This document shows, piece by piece, positions 25,358 through 33,666 of a DNA stretch of 46,471 nt (the stretch's first letter is position 1; each line of letters starts with the position of its first letter). The stretch comes from Verrucomicrobiota bacterium (lineage in GTDB: Bacteria; Verrucomicrobiota; Verrucomicrobiia; Limisphaerales; SIBE01), in NCBI GenBank assembly GCA_016209525.1, contig JACQWK010000111.1, positions 1-46,471 of the forward strand, written 5' to 3'. The position numbers and the translations under genes are program-made. The notes beneath the pieces are model-generated. The model searched no databases. It saw only the letters and a program-made list of their open reading frames with translations, and was not told the DNA's origin.

Positions 25358-26632
25358 ATGCACGCGATAGCTTTCCTGCAAGACCTGGCGGTGGTGATGA
25401 TCGTCGCCGCAGTGGTGACCATCATTTTCCACCGTTTGAAGCAACCGGTGGTGCTCGGTTATATCTTGGCCGGCGTGATCATCGGACCCCACACGCCGCC
25501 GTTTCCGCTCATCCATGACGAGGAGACCATCAAGACGCTCTCCGAATTGGGGGTGGTTCTATTGATGTTCTCGCTCGGCCTCGAGTTCAATTTGCGCAAA
25601 CTGCAGCAGGTCGGCGGGACGGCATTTCTCGCGGCTTTCCTCGAAATCCTGCTCATGGTCTGGGTCGGGTATGAAATTGGCCGGTTGTTCGGCTGGAGCA
25701 CGATGGACAGCATCTTCCTGGGCGCCATGCTCTCGATCTCATCCACCACGATCATCGTGAAAGTGCTCGCCGAACTGGGCAAGACTAAAGAGCGGTTCGC
25801 CGAACTCATCTTCGGCATCCTCATCATCGAAGACATTCTGGCGATCGTTATGATCGCCTTGCTCTCTGGCATCGCGATGACCGGCGAATTGAGCGTGGGC
25901 GAACTGGGTGTGACGATCGGCAAGCTGGCGATTTTCCTTGTGGCAGCCCTGGTGGCAGGCCTGCTGGCGGTGCCGCGCCTCATCGGCTATGTCGCCGGAT
26001 TCAAGAGCAACGAAATGCTCCTCGTCACGGTCTTGGGTCTTTGTTTTGGCTTTTCTCTGCTCGCCGTGAAACTCGGCTACAGCGTGGCCTTGGGTGCCTT
26101 TATCATTGGCGCGGTGATCGCCGAAGCGCGCGAGATTGGCCGCATTGAAATTCTCACGGAGCCCGTCCGTGATATGTTCAGCGCCATTTTCTTCGTCGCC
26201 ATCGGACTGCTGATCGATCCGAAGCTGCTCGCCGCTCATTGGGTCCCTGTGCTCGTGATCACGCTGGCCGTCATCCTCGGGAAAATCTCCACATGCGCCT
26301 TTGGGGCCTTCGTGGGCGGGCAGGACAGTCACACGGCGCTACGCGTCGGAATGGGACTGGCACAAATCGGCGAGTTCTCTTTCATCATCGCAGCCTTGGG
26401 CTTGAGCCTCGGAGTGACGAGCGCCTTTCTTTATCCCATCGTGGTGACGGTTTCGGCGGCGACGACGTTGACGACGCCCTATTTAATCAAGAATTCGGAG
26501 CGGCTGGTCGGTTGGTTCGATCGGCTGGCGCCCGAGCGGCTGGTGAATTACTTGACGATTTACACCCGCTGGATCAGCCAGTGGCGGGAAGGCCGACACC
26601 GCAGCCTGGCGGTTCGGTTGATCCGGAAATGA
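25358..26632 (+). CDS. Cation/proton antiporter, CPA2 (Kef-type) membrane domain
   Basis: A polytopic membrane protein of the monovalent cation:proton antiporter-2 family, exchanging K+ or Na+ for H+ across the inner membrane. Family segments are VVLGYILAGVIIGPHTPP, LGVVLLMFSLGLEFNLRKL, SISSTTIIVKVLAELG, GILIIEDILAIVMIALL, LGAFIIGAVIAEA and RVGMGLAQIGEFSFIIAALG. The ATG at 25358 is preferred over a GTG at 25343. It stops at a TGA that is in frame with the next gene, only three sense codons (GGC TGG CAG) before that gene's ATG. The cytoplasmic regulatory part is therefore on a separate polypeptide, or the pair is a split gene. Confidence 0.92.
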   Translation: MHAIAFLQDLAVVMIVAAVVTIIFHRLKQPVVLGYILAGVIIGPHTPPFPLIHDEETIKTLSELGVVLLMFSLGLEFNLRKLQQVGGTAFLAAFLEILLMVWVGYEIGRLFGWSTMDSIFLGAMLSISSTTIIVKVLAELGKTKERFAELIFGILIIEDILAIVMIALLSGIAMTGELSVGELGVTIGKLAIFLVAALVAGLLAVPRLIGYVAGFKSNEMLLVTVLGLCFGFSLLAVKLGYSVALGAFIIGAVIAEAREIGRIEILTEPVRDMFSAIFFVAIGLLIDPKLLAAHWVPVLVITLAVILGKISTCAFGAFVGGQDSHTALRVGMGLAQIGEFSFIIAALGLSLGVTSAFLYPIVVTVSAATTLTTPYLIKNSERLVGWFDRLAPERLVNYLTIYTRWISQWREGRHRSLAVRLIRK

Positions 26633-26634
26633 GG
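26631..26634 (+). promoter_or_regulatory. Shine-Dalgarno overlapping the antiporter stop codon
   Basis: GAGG at 26631-26634 begins within the TGA stop (26630-26632) and lies 7 nt before the ATG at 26642. It would let ribosomes finishing the first antiporter gene restart on the second. Confidence 0.6.
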
Positions 26635-26641
26635 CTGGCAG

Positions 26642-27388
26642 ATGGCGCTGAACGCTGCGCTCGTGGCGGCCATTTTCATTGCCGCGAGTTTCCTGGGCCG
26701 GAGGCCTCCCTCCTGGCTGCCGCGGTTGCCAGGCGGGGCGGAGGGATTGCGAGCGGCGCTGTGGGTCCTGGCCATGTTGCTTTCCCTCCCGTTGCTCATC
26801 GCCACCTACCGAAAGCTCGAAGCGCTCGGAATGTTGCTTGGCGAAGTGGCGGCCAAGCGTCTGGAAAACGAGCCTCGAGCCACGGGCATTCAGGCGATCA
26901 TCGCGAACACTGTCTTGGCGGCGGGAGTGATCGGACTAGGCTTGTTTCTGCTGCTGATGAGTTCAACGTTGCTTCCTTCCGGCAGGCCTTCGCTTCTCTT
27001 GATTCTCATCATCGCATGCACCGCGGCCCTATTGTGGCGGACGTTTGTTCGAATTTATTCCAGGGCCCAGGCGGCTCTGCACGAAACGTTTTCGGGCCCG
27101 CCACCTCCGCGACACGCGGCGGAACCCAGCCTGCTCGCCGGGCTTCTGAAACAGGCTCAAATCGAAATCCTGACCGTTTCCGCCGGAAGTCACGGCGCCG
27201 GCAAGCTGATCCGCGAATTGGGGCTCCGCACAAAAACCGGCGCCAGCATCGTTGGCATTGACCGGCAGGGCACTGTCCTTATCAATCCGGGACCTGATGA
27301 AGAATTGATGCCGGGCGACGAAGTATTGCTTCTGGGCACGAGCCAGCAATTGGAACAGGCGCGCAAGTTTCTGCGACACATGGCGTAG
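26642..27388 (+). CDS. Antiporter regulatory subunit: membrane helices plus TrkA-C (RCK C) domain
   Basis: A 248-residue protein with about four hydrophobic spans (residues 5-20, 35-58, 84-106 and 115-135). A soluble C-terminal TrkA-C domain follows from about residue 160 (QIEILTVSAGSHGAGKLIRE, SIVGIDRQGTVLINPGPDE, LMPGDEVLLLGTSQQL). TrkA-C domains bind small ligands and gate K+ or cation transporters. It lies in the same reading frame as the upstream antiporter. Many CPA2 proteins carry TrkA domains as a C-terminal fusion, so the two probably act as one transporter. Confidence 0.85.
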   Translation: MALNAALVAAIFIAASFLGRRPPSWLPRLPGGAEGLRAALWVLAMLLSLPLLIATYRKLEALGMLLGEVAAKRLENEPRATGIQAIIANTVLAAGVIGLGLFLLLMSSTLLPSGRPSLLLILIIACTAALLWRTFVRIYSRAQAALHETFSGPPPPRHAAEPSLLAGLLKQAQIEILTVSAGSHGAGKLIRELGLRTKTGASIVGIDRQGTVLINPGPDEELMPGDEVLLLGTSQQLEQARKFLRHMA

Positions 27389-27448
27389 CTGCAGCTCCTC
27401 TGAGCGGTTGAAACCGCTGGCAAGCTGCGAAGAAGTTTTGGCCGACCT

Positions 27449-27542
27449 ATGAACATCGAACGTCCAACCTCGAACCCCAAACTTCGAACGAGCCTATCCT
27501 TGTTCGAAGTTGGAAGTTCAAAGTCCAATGTTCGATGTTCAT
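27449..27542. repeat. Palindromic repeat family H (ATGAACATCGAAC type)
   Basis: Outer arms ATGAACATCGAACGTCCAAC and GTCCAATGTTCGATGTTCAT, with inner arms containing ACTTCGAACG and TTCGAAGT. It is open in several frames and looks like a small gene, but is a repeat. The remaining DNA of the gap 27389-27735 shows no gene. Confidence 0.85.
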
Positions 27543-27735
27543 CGATTCGGTTACGGCTGTGCCGGGCCAAGCTCTTTGCCGCTTGCTCCCCTCGGTTGAG
27601 CAGCTATCGTAGTTCGTGTCGGTTGATCCGAAATCCAGAGCGATCACAACGGCCTTGCTCGCCACGCTGGTTGGCGTTGACGCTCTTTCCTGCCGGCCGC
27701 TTCCGCATCGCTCCGAATCCAATTCCAAATCCCTT

Positions 27736-29799
27736 ATGTCCACCAACACCGCTGCACGGGCTCATACGAATCGTCTGGCGCGGGAAAAATCTCCGTACCT
27801 GCTCCAACATCAGCACAACCCGGTCGATTGGCATCCTTGGGGTGAGGAAGCCTTCGCCAAGGCGCGGGCCGGAAACAAACCGATTTTCCTGAGCATCGGC
27901 TACTCCACCTGCCATTGGTGCCATGTCATGGAACGGGAATCGTTCGAGGACGAGAAGGTGGCGGATTATCTCAACCAACACTTCGTCAGCATCAAGGTCG
28001 ATCGTGAGGAACGCCCGGACGTGGATAAAATCTACATGACCGCCGTGCAGGCCATGGGTGAGAAAGGCGGATGGCCCTTAAACCTGTTTCTCATGCCGGA
28101 TCTCAAACCCTTTTACGGAGGAACTTATTACCCGCCCGAGGCCAAATTTGGCCGGCCAAGTTTCCTCCAGGTGCTCGAGCAGATTCAACAACTCTGGCAG
28201 ACCCGTCATGGTGACGTTACAAATTCCGCGGCCAAGCTTCACGAGCACCTCGCGAATGTGACTGAGCAGGAATCTGCCGAGGGGCTGCTGCTGACCCCGG
28301 CGGTTCTGCAAAATGCCGCGCGGCGGTTCAAAGACGAATACGATCCGCGCTACGGCGGATTTGGGGACGCGCCGAAGTTTCCGCGTCCGAGCCAGCCGGC
28401 CTTTCTTCTGCGATACGCGATCCGCTTTGGAGACCCAGAGGCCCTTCGCATGGTGCTGCACACCTGCGAGCGCATGGCCTCCGGCGGAATGTACGACCAG
28501 CTCGGCGGCGGCTTTGCGCGGTATTCGGTCGATGCCCAGTGGCTGGTTCCGCATTTCGAGAAAATGCTCTACGACAATGCCCAGTTGATTAACCTTTACC
28601 TCGACGCATTCCTGGCGAGCGGCGAAGTCCGCTTTGCAGACACCGCCCGCGGCATCATCCGCTATGTCCTGCGAGACATGACCCACCCAGAAGGCGGCTT
28701 CTATTCTGCCGAGGATGCCGACAGCGAAGGAAAGGAAGGCAAGTTCTACTGTTGGTCGCGGCAAGAGCTTGCCGCATTGTTGACTCCCGACGAATTCGGC
28801 GTGGCGGTACGTCATTTTGGGATTACCGAACAAGGAAACTTCGTCGATCACAGCGATCCGGATCCGCTGCCGAATCAGAATGTCCTGAGCATCGTGGAAC
28901 CGAATCTGGCGCCAACGGATCAACCACTTTGGGCGTCTGCAAAAAAGAAAATGTTCGAGGCGCGGGCCAAGCGCGTCCGGCCGCATCTCGATGACAAGAT
29001 TCTGGCCTCGTGGAACGGAATGATGCTCGGCGCGATGGGGCGCGCCTACGCGGTTTTAGCCGATGAGGACTACCGGAGCGCGGCGGAAAAAAACCTCGCG
29101 TTTCTGCAAGCCAAACTTTGGGACGCGCGGACACGAACGCTCTACCATCGATGGCGTGAAGGCGAGCGAGACTCCGTTCAACTCCTCGACGCTTACGCCA
29201 ACCTCCTGGCCGGCGTCGTCGATCTTTACGAGGCGACGCTCCAGCCAAAACATCTCGAATTCGCCCTGGCCCTGGCCGAGGCGATGCTGGCGAAGTTCTA
29301 CGACAACGGCCAAGGGGGGTTTTGGCAAAGCGGCGCCGGTTCCAAAGATCTGATCGTCCGAATCAAAGAAGACTACGACGGCGCCGAACCCTCGGGGAAT
29401 TCCGTGGCGGTGCTGGCTTTGCTGAAGTTGGCGGCCATCACGGACCGGGCGGAATTCAAGCAAGCGGCGGAAAAGACTTTGCGTCTCCTGGCCGCCCGAC
29501 TGCAGCAGTTCCCGCAGGTTGTCCCCCATCTGCTGCTCGGTCTCGATTTTTGGCTCGAAGAACCGAAACGAGTGGTCATCGCCGGGGATCATTCGGACGC
29601 GCTCACGCGCGAACTCCTTCGAGCCGCGCACTCGGTCTATCAGCCCACGAAGGTCGTGTTGAGCACGCTCGGTCCCGTCGAGGCGTTTGCCAAAACGCTT
29701 CCGCTCCATGAAGGAAAACCCGCGGTTTATCTGTGCACCGGCCAAGCCTGCCAGCCGCCGACCCGTGACGTGGGAAAACTCAGGCAGATGCTCAAATAG
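27736..29799 (+). CDS. Thioredoxin-domain protein, DUF255/YyaL (spermatogenesis-associated protein 20) family
   Basis: A 687-residue member of the DUF255 family, whose exact function is unsettled. The N-terminal thioredoxin-like domain (about 10-170) has [39 protein letters not shown] with a Cxx[15 protein letters not shown] and GGWPLNLFL. An alpha-helical six-hairpin glycosidase-like region follows, with [33 protein letters not shown] and [12 protein letters not shown]-type motifs. ATG 27736 matches the family start; the frame is open upstream to 27616 without homology. Length agrees with the family. Confidence 0.93.
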   Translation: MSTNTAARAHTNRLAREKSPYLLQHQHNPVDWHPWGEEAFAKARAGNKPIFLSIGYSTCHWCHVMERESFEDEKVADYLNQHFVSIKVDREERPDVDKIYMTAVQAMGEKGGWPLNLFLMPDLKPFYGGTYYPPEAKFGRPSFLQVLEQIQQLWQTRHGDVTNSAAKLHEHLANVTEQESAEGLLLTPAVLQNAARRFKDEYDPRYGGFGDAPKFPRPSQPAFLLRYAIRFGDPEALRMVLHTCERMASGGMYDQLGGGFARYSVDAQWLVPHFEKMLYDNAQLINLYLDAFLASGEVRFADTARGIIRYVLRDMTHPEGGFYSAEDADSEGKEGKFYCWSRQELAALLTPDEFGVAVRHFGITEQGNFVDHSDPDPLPNQNVLSIVEPNLAPTDQPLWASAKKKMFEARAKRVRPHLDDKILASWNGMMLGAMGRAYAVLADEDYRSAAEKNLAFLQAKLWDARTRTLYHRWREGERDSVQLLDAYANLLAGVVDLYEATLQPKHLEFALALAEAMLAKFYDNGQGGFWQSGAGSKDLIVRIKEDYDGAEPSGNSVAVLALLKLAAITDRAEFKQAAEKTLRLLAARLQQFPQVVPHLLLGLDFWLEEPKRVVIAGDHSDALTRELLRAAHSVYQPTKVVLSTLGPVEAFAKTLPLHEGKPAVYLCTGQACQPPTRDVGKLRQMLK

Positions 29800-29866
29800 C
29801 CGCCCCGTCAGCCCTGCGCCGCAAGGGCCGCTGATCACGGATCGGCTGAACGCGGTGACCGTGGTT

Positions 29867-29983
29867 CCCTCTCCCTCGAGGGAGAGGGACAGGGTGAGGG
29901 TGAAGCGCCGGACGGAATAGAAACGTTGGGATGTGCCAACGATTCTCCCTCACCCCGGCCCTCTCCCGCTGGGAGAGGGAGAA
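29867..29983. repeat. Palindromic repeat family A pair, intergenic
   Basis: CCCTCTCCCTCGAGGGAGAG near 29868 and CCCTCACCCCGGCCCTCTCC with hairpin GCTGGGAGAGGG at 29945-29983. Convergent gap between the DUF255 gene and the Rrf2 gene; no gene is seen in it. Confidence 0.85.
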
Positions 29984-30050
29984 TTGAAGCTCGCGGTTCG
30001 ACGGTGAAAGATTGCCCCGCCGATTGCCGACAGGAGTGTCGGCGTTACGG

Positions 30051-30470
30051 CTAGATGTAGTACATCTTCTCCTTGCCTTCGCCGGCTTCGACGAGTTGTT
30101 GGAATGTGACCGCGTCCGCAGACCCTTCGAATGCCTTCTTCAGCCGCTTCCAAGCCTCTCGGAGTTCGGGCGCGCATTGCGGATCACTCAGCGCCGGCGT
30201 GTCGAAGATTTCCCCGTGAACCGCGCGGAGAACGTCTCCGAGCGTGATTTCAGCCGGAGACCGCGCCAGCAAGTATCCCCCGTCTTTGCCCCGCTGGCTT
30301 TTGACGATTTGCTTTGATTTCAACTCAATGAGGATTTGCACGAGGTAATTGACGGGGATCCCTTGACTGGCGGCCAGGTCCTCCGCTCGGACGGTAACAG
30401 TTTGTTCGAAGCGTTTGGCCAACCCCAAGACGGCTCTGGCGGCGTAGTCACTCTTCACCGAGAGTTTCAC
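30051..30470 (-). CDS. Rrf2-family transcriptional regulator
   Basis: A 139-residue winged-helix regulator. The N-terminus MKLSVKSDYAARAVLGLAKR, the recognition region DLAASQGIPVNYLVQILIEL and the wing SQRGKDGGYLLARSPAEITL are typical of Rrf2, IscR and CymR. IscR-type members bind an Fe-S cluster through three Cys; only one Cys is present here (DPQCAPE). Direct Fe-S sensing by that pattern is therefore unlikely. It is transcribed alone, and its targets cannot be told from context. Confidence 0.9.
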   Translation of the reverse strand: MKLSVKSDYAARAVLGLAKRFEQTVTVRAEDLAASQGIPVNYLVQILIELKSKQIVKSQRGKDGGYLLARSPAEITLGDVLRAVHGEIFDTPALSDPQCAPELREAWKRLKKAFEGSADAVTFQQLVEAGEGKEKMYYI

Positions 30471-30606
30471 GCCGGGAAATTAGGGGCCGACAGTGGCTTT
30501 CGCAATCAAAAGCGCAGTTCCCGCTATCCGCGCGGTGCTGGCATCGTTCGTCAAGAGCAACCGTGGCGCGCGGCTTCAGGCAGGGGTGCATCAACCTCCT
30601 CGGATC

Positions 30607-30712
30607 CTCCCTCTCCTCCATCGGATGGAGGAGAGGGCTGGGGAGAGGAGGCGCGTTTTTATTGCTTCCCCTCTCCTCAGTCCTCTCCCCACTCATTTCT
30701 CGCGGGGAAAGG
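30607..30712. repeat. Palindromic repeat family A variants, intergenic
   Basis: CCTCTCCTCCATCGGATGGA with partner GGAGAGGGCTGGGGAGAGGA, then a second degenerate copy from about 30668 (CCCCTCTCCTCAGTCCTCTC). The gap 30471-30755 shows no gene. Confidence 0.75.
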
Positions 30713-30755
30713 AGGAAGAGCTTGAGGCAGCCCTGGCTTCTCGCAGTGCGTCCGC

Positions 30756-31829
30756 TCAAGAAAGCCACTCGTCGAGGTGGGCTCGGACAAACTCGTCATC
30801 GTTGAGCTCTGGATACGACCGGTAAACGCGTTCGATTTCGTCCGCCTGGCCGGGCGAGAGGGTCTCGTGCGGATTCAGACACAGAACATTCGAAAACAGA
30901 CCCTGGCGCCGCAACACTTCGTGAATTCCCGCGATGCACCCGCGAAAATGATGCGCGGCGTCGAAGAAGGCCGCATTCGCATCGGTCACTTGCGCGGCGA
31001 GCGTCAGCGCGTCGGACGGGATCGTTGCGGACCGTCGCCATTGTCGGCAACGTTCCAACAATTCCGCAGCCTTTCGCGTCCAACAGGCCCAGTGTCCGAG
31101 CAACCCTCCCGCCATGCCAAGGCGGACCTTTTTCCCGCCCACCTCGATGACGTAATCAGTCAGCAGGTCGAGCACGATGCTATCGTCGTTCCCGGTGTAG
31201 AGAGCGATCTCCCCGGCGCGACCGGTTTCAGCCACGGCGCGGATGACGTCCAAGGTCTGATAACGGTTGAACGGCGCGATTTTTATGGCTACGGCGTTGG
31301 GAATAGCGACAAAGCGGCGCCAGAAATCAATCGAGAGCAGGCGCCCTCCGGCCGCGGGTTGAAGGTAGAAACCCATGAGCGGCATTTCCTGAGCCACCGC
31401 TTGGCAATGGGCGATCAGTTTGGCGTCGTCCGCGTCCCGGAGCGCCCCCAGGGACAACAGCCCGACATGGTAGCCTGCCTCGCGCGCAAAGCGAGCTTCG
31501 GCCACCGCTTGCTCGGTGGGTCCGCAGATGCCGGAGATTCGCACGGTTTTCCGGCGTGCGCCCGCGTCACAGGCCTCGAGGGTTTCCACCGCCAATTCCA
31601 GCACGGGTTTGAATAAGCCGTGCTGCGGCAGCCGAATTTCAAATTGAGTCGTGTGGACACCGACCGCGACTCCCTGCGCGCCTGCGGCGTGGTAATAACG
31701 TGTCAGCGCGCGCTGACGCCGTTCGTCGAACCTGCGCGCATCATTCAAGGCAAGCGGATGCGCCGGGATGACGAGCCCGCTGCGCAACGCGTCAAGGACC
31801 CAGGCTGGTGGAAACGGATAATCGTTCAC
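30756..31829 (-). CDS. Dihydrodipicolinate synthase (DapA/NanA) family aldolase-like protein
   Basis: A TIM-barrel protein of the DHDPS/N-acetylneuraminate lyase superfamily, which forms a Schiff base between a Lys and an oxoacid. The Schiff-base Lys is likely in NAVAIKIAPFNRYQ; MGFYLQPAAGG holds the family Tyr region. RYYHAAGAQGVAVGVHTTQF takes the place of the usual substrate loop. The GTG at 31829 is chosen because homology-like sequence (NDYPFPPAWVLDALRSG) starts there. The frame stays open to an ATG at 32003 but that part is a translated palindromic repeat (31908-31970). The next gene upstream on the same strand is a Gfo/Idh/MocA oxidoreductase, suggesting a sugar-acid or amino-sugar catabolic pair. 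The substrate is unknown. Confidence 0.8.
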   Translation of the reverse strand: MNDYPFPPAWVLDALRSGLVIPAHPLALNDARRFDERRQRALTRYYHAAGAQGVAVGVHTTQFEIRLPQHGLFKPVLELAVETLEACDAGARRKTVRISGICGPTEQAVAEARFAREAGYHVGLLSLGALRDADDAKLIAHCQAVAQEMPLMGFYLQPAAGGRLLSIDFWRRFVAIPNAVAIKIAPFNRYQTLDVIRAVAETGRAGEIALYTGNDDSIVLDLLTDYVIEVGGKKVRLGMAGGLLGHWACWTRKAAELLERCRQWRRSATIPSDALTLAAQVTDANAAFFDAAHHFRGCIAGIHEVLRRQGLFSNVLCLNPHETLSPGQADEIERVYRSYPELNDDEFVRAHLDEWLS

Positions 31830-31907
31830 AGTTCCGAGGTCGAGAGCCTGCGAATTCGAATTTGCAGTCAGAATCAGACTAATCGATGTGAAAGTGTTCC
31901 TTCTATT

Positions 31908-31970
31908 GCCCCTCACCCATCCTACGGACACCCTCTCCCCATCGGATGGGGAGAGGGCAGGGAGAGGGGA
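31908..31970. repeat. Palindromic repeat family A (variant) at the DapA-like gene start
   Basis: CCCCTCACCCATCCTACGGA then the hairpin CCCCATCGGATGGGGAGAGG. It lies between the DapA-like and Gfo/Idh/MocA genes and within the longest reading of the DapA-like frame. Confidence 0.9.
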
Positions 31971-32007
31971 GTTTCTTATGGGTTGGCATCGGATTTCAGT
32001 CAAAGGT

Positions 32008-33063
32008 TTACTTCAAGAAAAACTCTTTGCCGGAAGCGGCGGACGCATAAATCGCGTCGATGATCTGCTGGACTTTGAGGGATTCTTCCAGAGGGATCAA
32101 CGGCTTCTTTCCTTGGACCACGCAACTGACGAAATGATGCAGCGCGTCCTCCGAGTGAGCCAGCTTTTGCGGCGCCAATTCGATGACTTCATAGCCTTGC
32201 GCTCCCTCGCGAAAGAGCCGCGCCGGGTAGAGCGAAAGGCCGCCGGTCGTCCCGAAAAGATCGACGCCATATTCGCGGGAGGACGGCGCGTGGAAAGCGG
32301 CCCAGCTCGCTTCGAGAATGACGGTTCTGCCAGTGCGCAGTTTGACCAAAGCCGCGCCGTAGTCTTCCACGTCGAAAACCGGGGCGGAATTGACGGCGCT
32401 CTTACCCCGTTCGCCGTTACCCGAGGCGCGCGGACCGAGCTTCGAATAGACCTGGCCCGAGACCGATTTGACGTCAAAATCGCCCAGCAGATGCAGGCCT
32501 GCATCGAGCATCTGCACGCCCAAATCGCAGACACAACCTCCAGCCGCGAATTCTTTTTGCGTGGACCAGGAACCGAGGCGCGGAATCGCGGAACGCCGAA
32601 GGAAGAAGCAACGCGCATGATAGACCTCGCCGATCAGCCCCCGATCGAGAATCTCTTTCGCGGCCTGCGTATGGCGGTTGAATCGAAAGCCCTGCCCCAC
32701 CATCAGCACGCAGCGCATCTTCTTGGCTGTTTCAAAGATTTTTGCGGCAGCTTTGGCATGAGTCGCCATCGGTGTTTCCAGAAACACGTGTTTGCGCGCT
32801 TGGAGCGCCTCGACCGCCACACGGGCGTGCAAATGATTGGGCAACGCAATCGTCACCGCGTCGATGTCCGGCTGCTCGAGCAGCTCCCGGTAGTCGGTGT
32901 AGCTCCGATGGATCTTCAGCAGGTCCACCGCTTCTTTGCTCCGTTTAGGATCGATTTCCGCGATCGCAACGACGGCGGCGTGGTGGCAACTCGCGAGGCT
33001 TCTCAGATGTTCCAGCCCTGCGGCCCCTGTCCCTATGACTGCGCAGCGAAGTCGAGCCGGCAT
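32008..33063 (-). CDS. Gfo/Idh/MocA family oxidoreductase
   Basis: A 351-residue NAD(P)-dependent oxidoreductase-like protein. The N-terminal Rossmann fold has CAVIGTGAAGLEHLRSLA and DAVTIALPNHLHARVAVEAL. The C-terminal alpha/beta domain includes GGCVCDLGVQMLDAGLHLLG, which holds the D-x-x-x-H-type substrate region. The family's EKP motif, whose Lys helps catalysis and cofactor binding, reads ETP here (HVFLETPMATHA). This may change or abolish dehydrogenase activity. ATG at 33063. It lies 178 bp upstream of the DapA-like start on the same strand and is probably in the same unit. Confidence 0.9.
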   Translation of the reverse strand: MPARLRCAVIGTGAAGLEHLRSLASCHHAAVVAIAEIDPKRSKEAVDLLKIHRSYTDYRELLEQPDIDAVTIALPNHLHARVAVEALQARKHVFLETPMATHAKAAAKIFETAKKMRCVLMVGQGFRFNRHTQAAKEILDRGLIGEVYHARCFFLRRSAIPRLGSWSTQKEFAAGGCVCDLGVQMLDAGLHLLGDFDVKSVSGQVYSKLGPRASGNGERGKSAVNSAPVFDVEDYGAALVKLRTGRTVILEASWAAFHAPSSREYGVDLFGTTGGLSLYPARLFREGAQGYEVIELAPQKLAHSEDALHHFVSCVVQGKKPLIPLEESLKVQQIIDAIYASAASGKEFFLK

Positions 33064-33666
33064 AATACTTGAGGGTTGAGTCGATGTTTGGCAGTCCCGT
33101 GACTTGGATTTGATGGGGAAGATTTTCTAGGAGACTTAGGAACACGGGTCAATGGCGAAATCGCAAATTCCGGGGATTGGGGGCTCGGAAACGCCGCAAA
33201 AAGGATTCAAGACCGGTCGGAACATGGCTTAACCACTGTTGGATCAACAAGTTGCAACGTAGCTGCCGAGTTCCAGGAACCCGTGCGTTGTCGGGTCCAC
33301 TTGGAGCACGGGCTTCAGCTCCAACGTGTGAGGAACGATCCGCTCTCCCTTGAGGGAGAGGGTCAGCGCGAGGGTGAAAAGGTCGTACAAACCAGAGTCG
33401 ATGCGACTTGCTGACGATTCCCCTCACCCCGGCCCTCTCCCGCTGGGAGAGGGAGGACCGTCGCCCGCGTACGCGAGAGCACAGGATTGCCAACGCCGTC
33501 CTGACGTTTTCAAGCTGAAGGGAGGTGAACACCGCTCTTCTCCATCACAACTTGTGGATGCACCGACGAGTACTGGCAGGCAACGTACCGAGCAATTAGC
33601 TCCCATCGCATCCAAAGCGCGGTTGTACAGCCCTGAGGGTTTGACCGACTCCGCAGGGAGAGGTTT
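33064..33666. other. 603-bp intergenic region without a credible gene
   Basis: It holds palindromic family A repeats at 33342-33456 (CTCTCCCTTGAGGGAGAGGG, then CCCTCACCCCGGCCCTCTCC with GCTGGGAGAGGG). The short open frames here follow the repeats and show no family features. Confidence 0.7.
33342..33456. repeat. Palindromic repeat family A pair, intergenic
   Basis: Two hairpin units facing the same way as those at 29867-29983, separated by about 60 bp of unrelated DNA. Confidence 0.85.

Noticed and set aside
21157-27388. UGA reassigned as a sense codon genome-wide
   Set aside because: Many intact genes here end in TGA at the expected place (NRPS, megasynthase, DUF1800, DUF1501, ParB-like). 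The in-frame TGAs must be judged one by one.
27449-27892. Small open frame starting ATGAACATCGAACG
   Set aside because: It starts in a palindromic repeat (family H) and then overlaps the DUF255 gene in another frame.
29867-29983. Family A hairpins as transcription terminators
   Set aside because: They lack a following T-run and occur inside coding genes too, so termination is not their general role. A local effect cannot be excluded.
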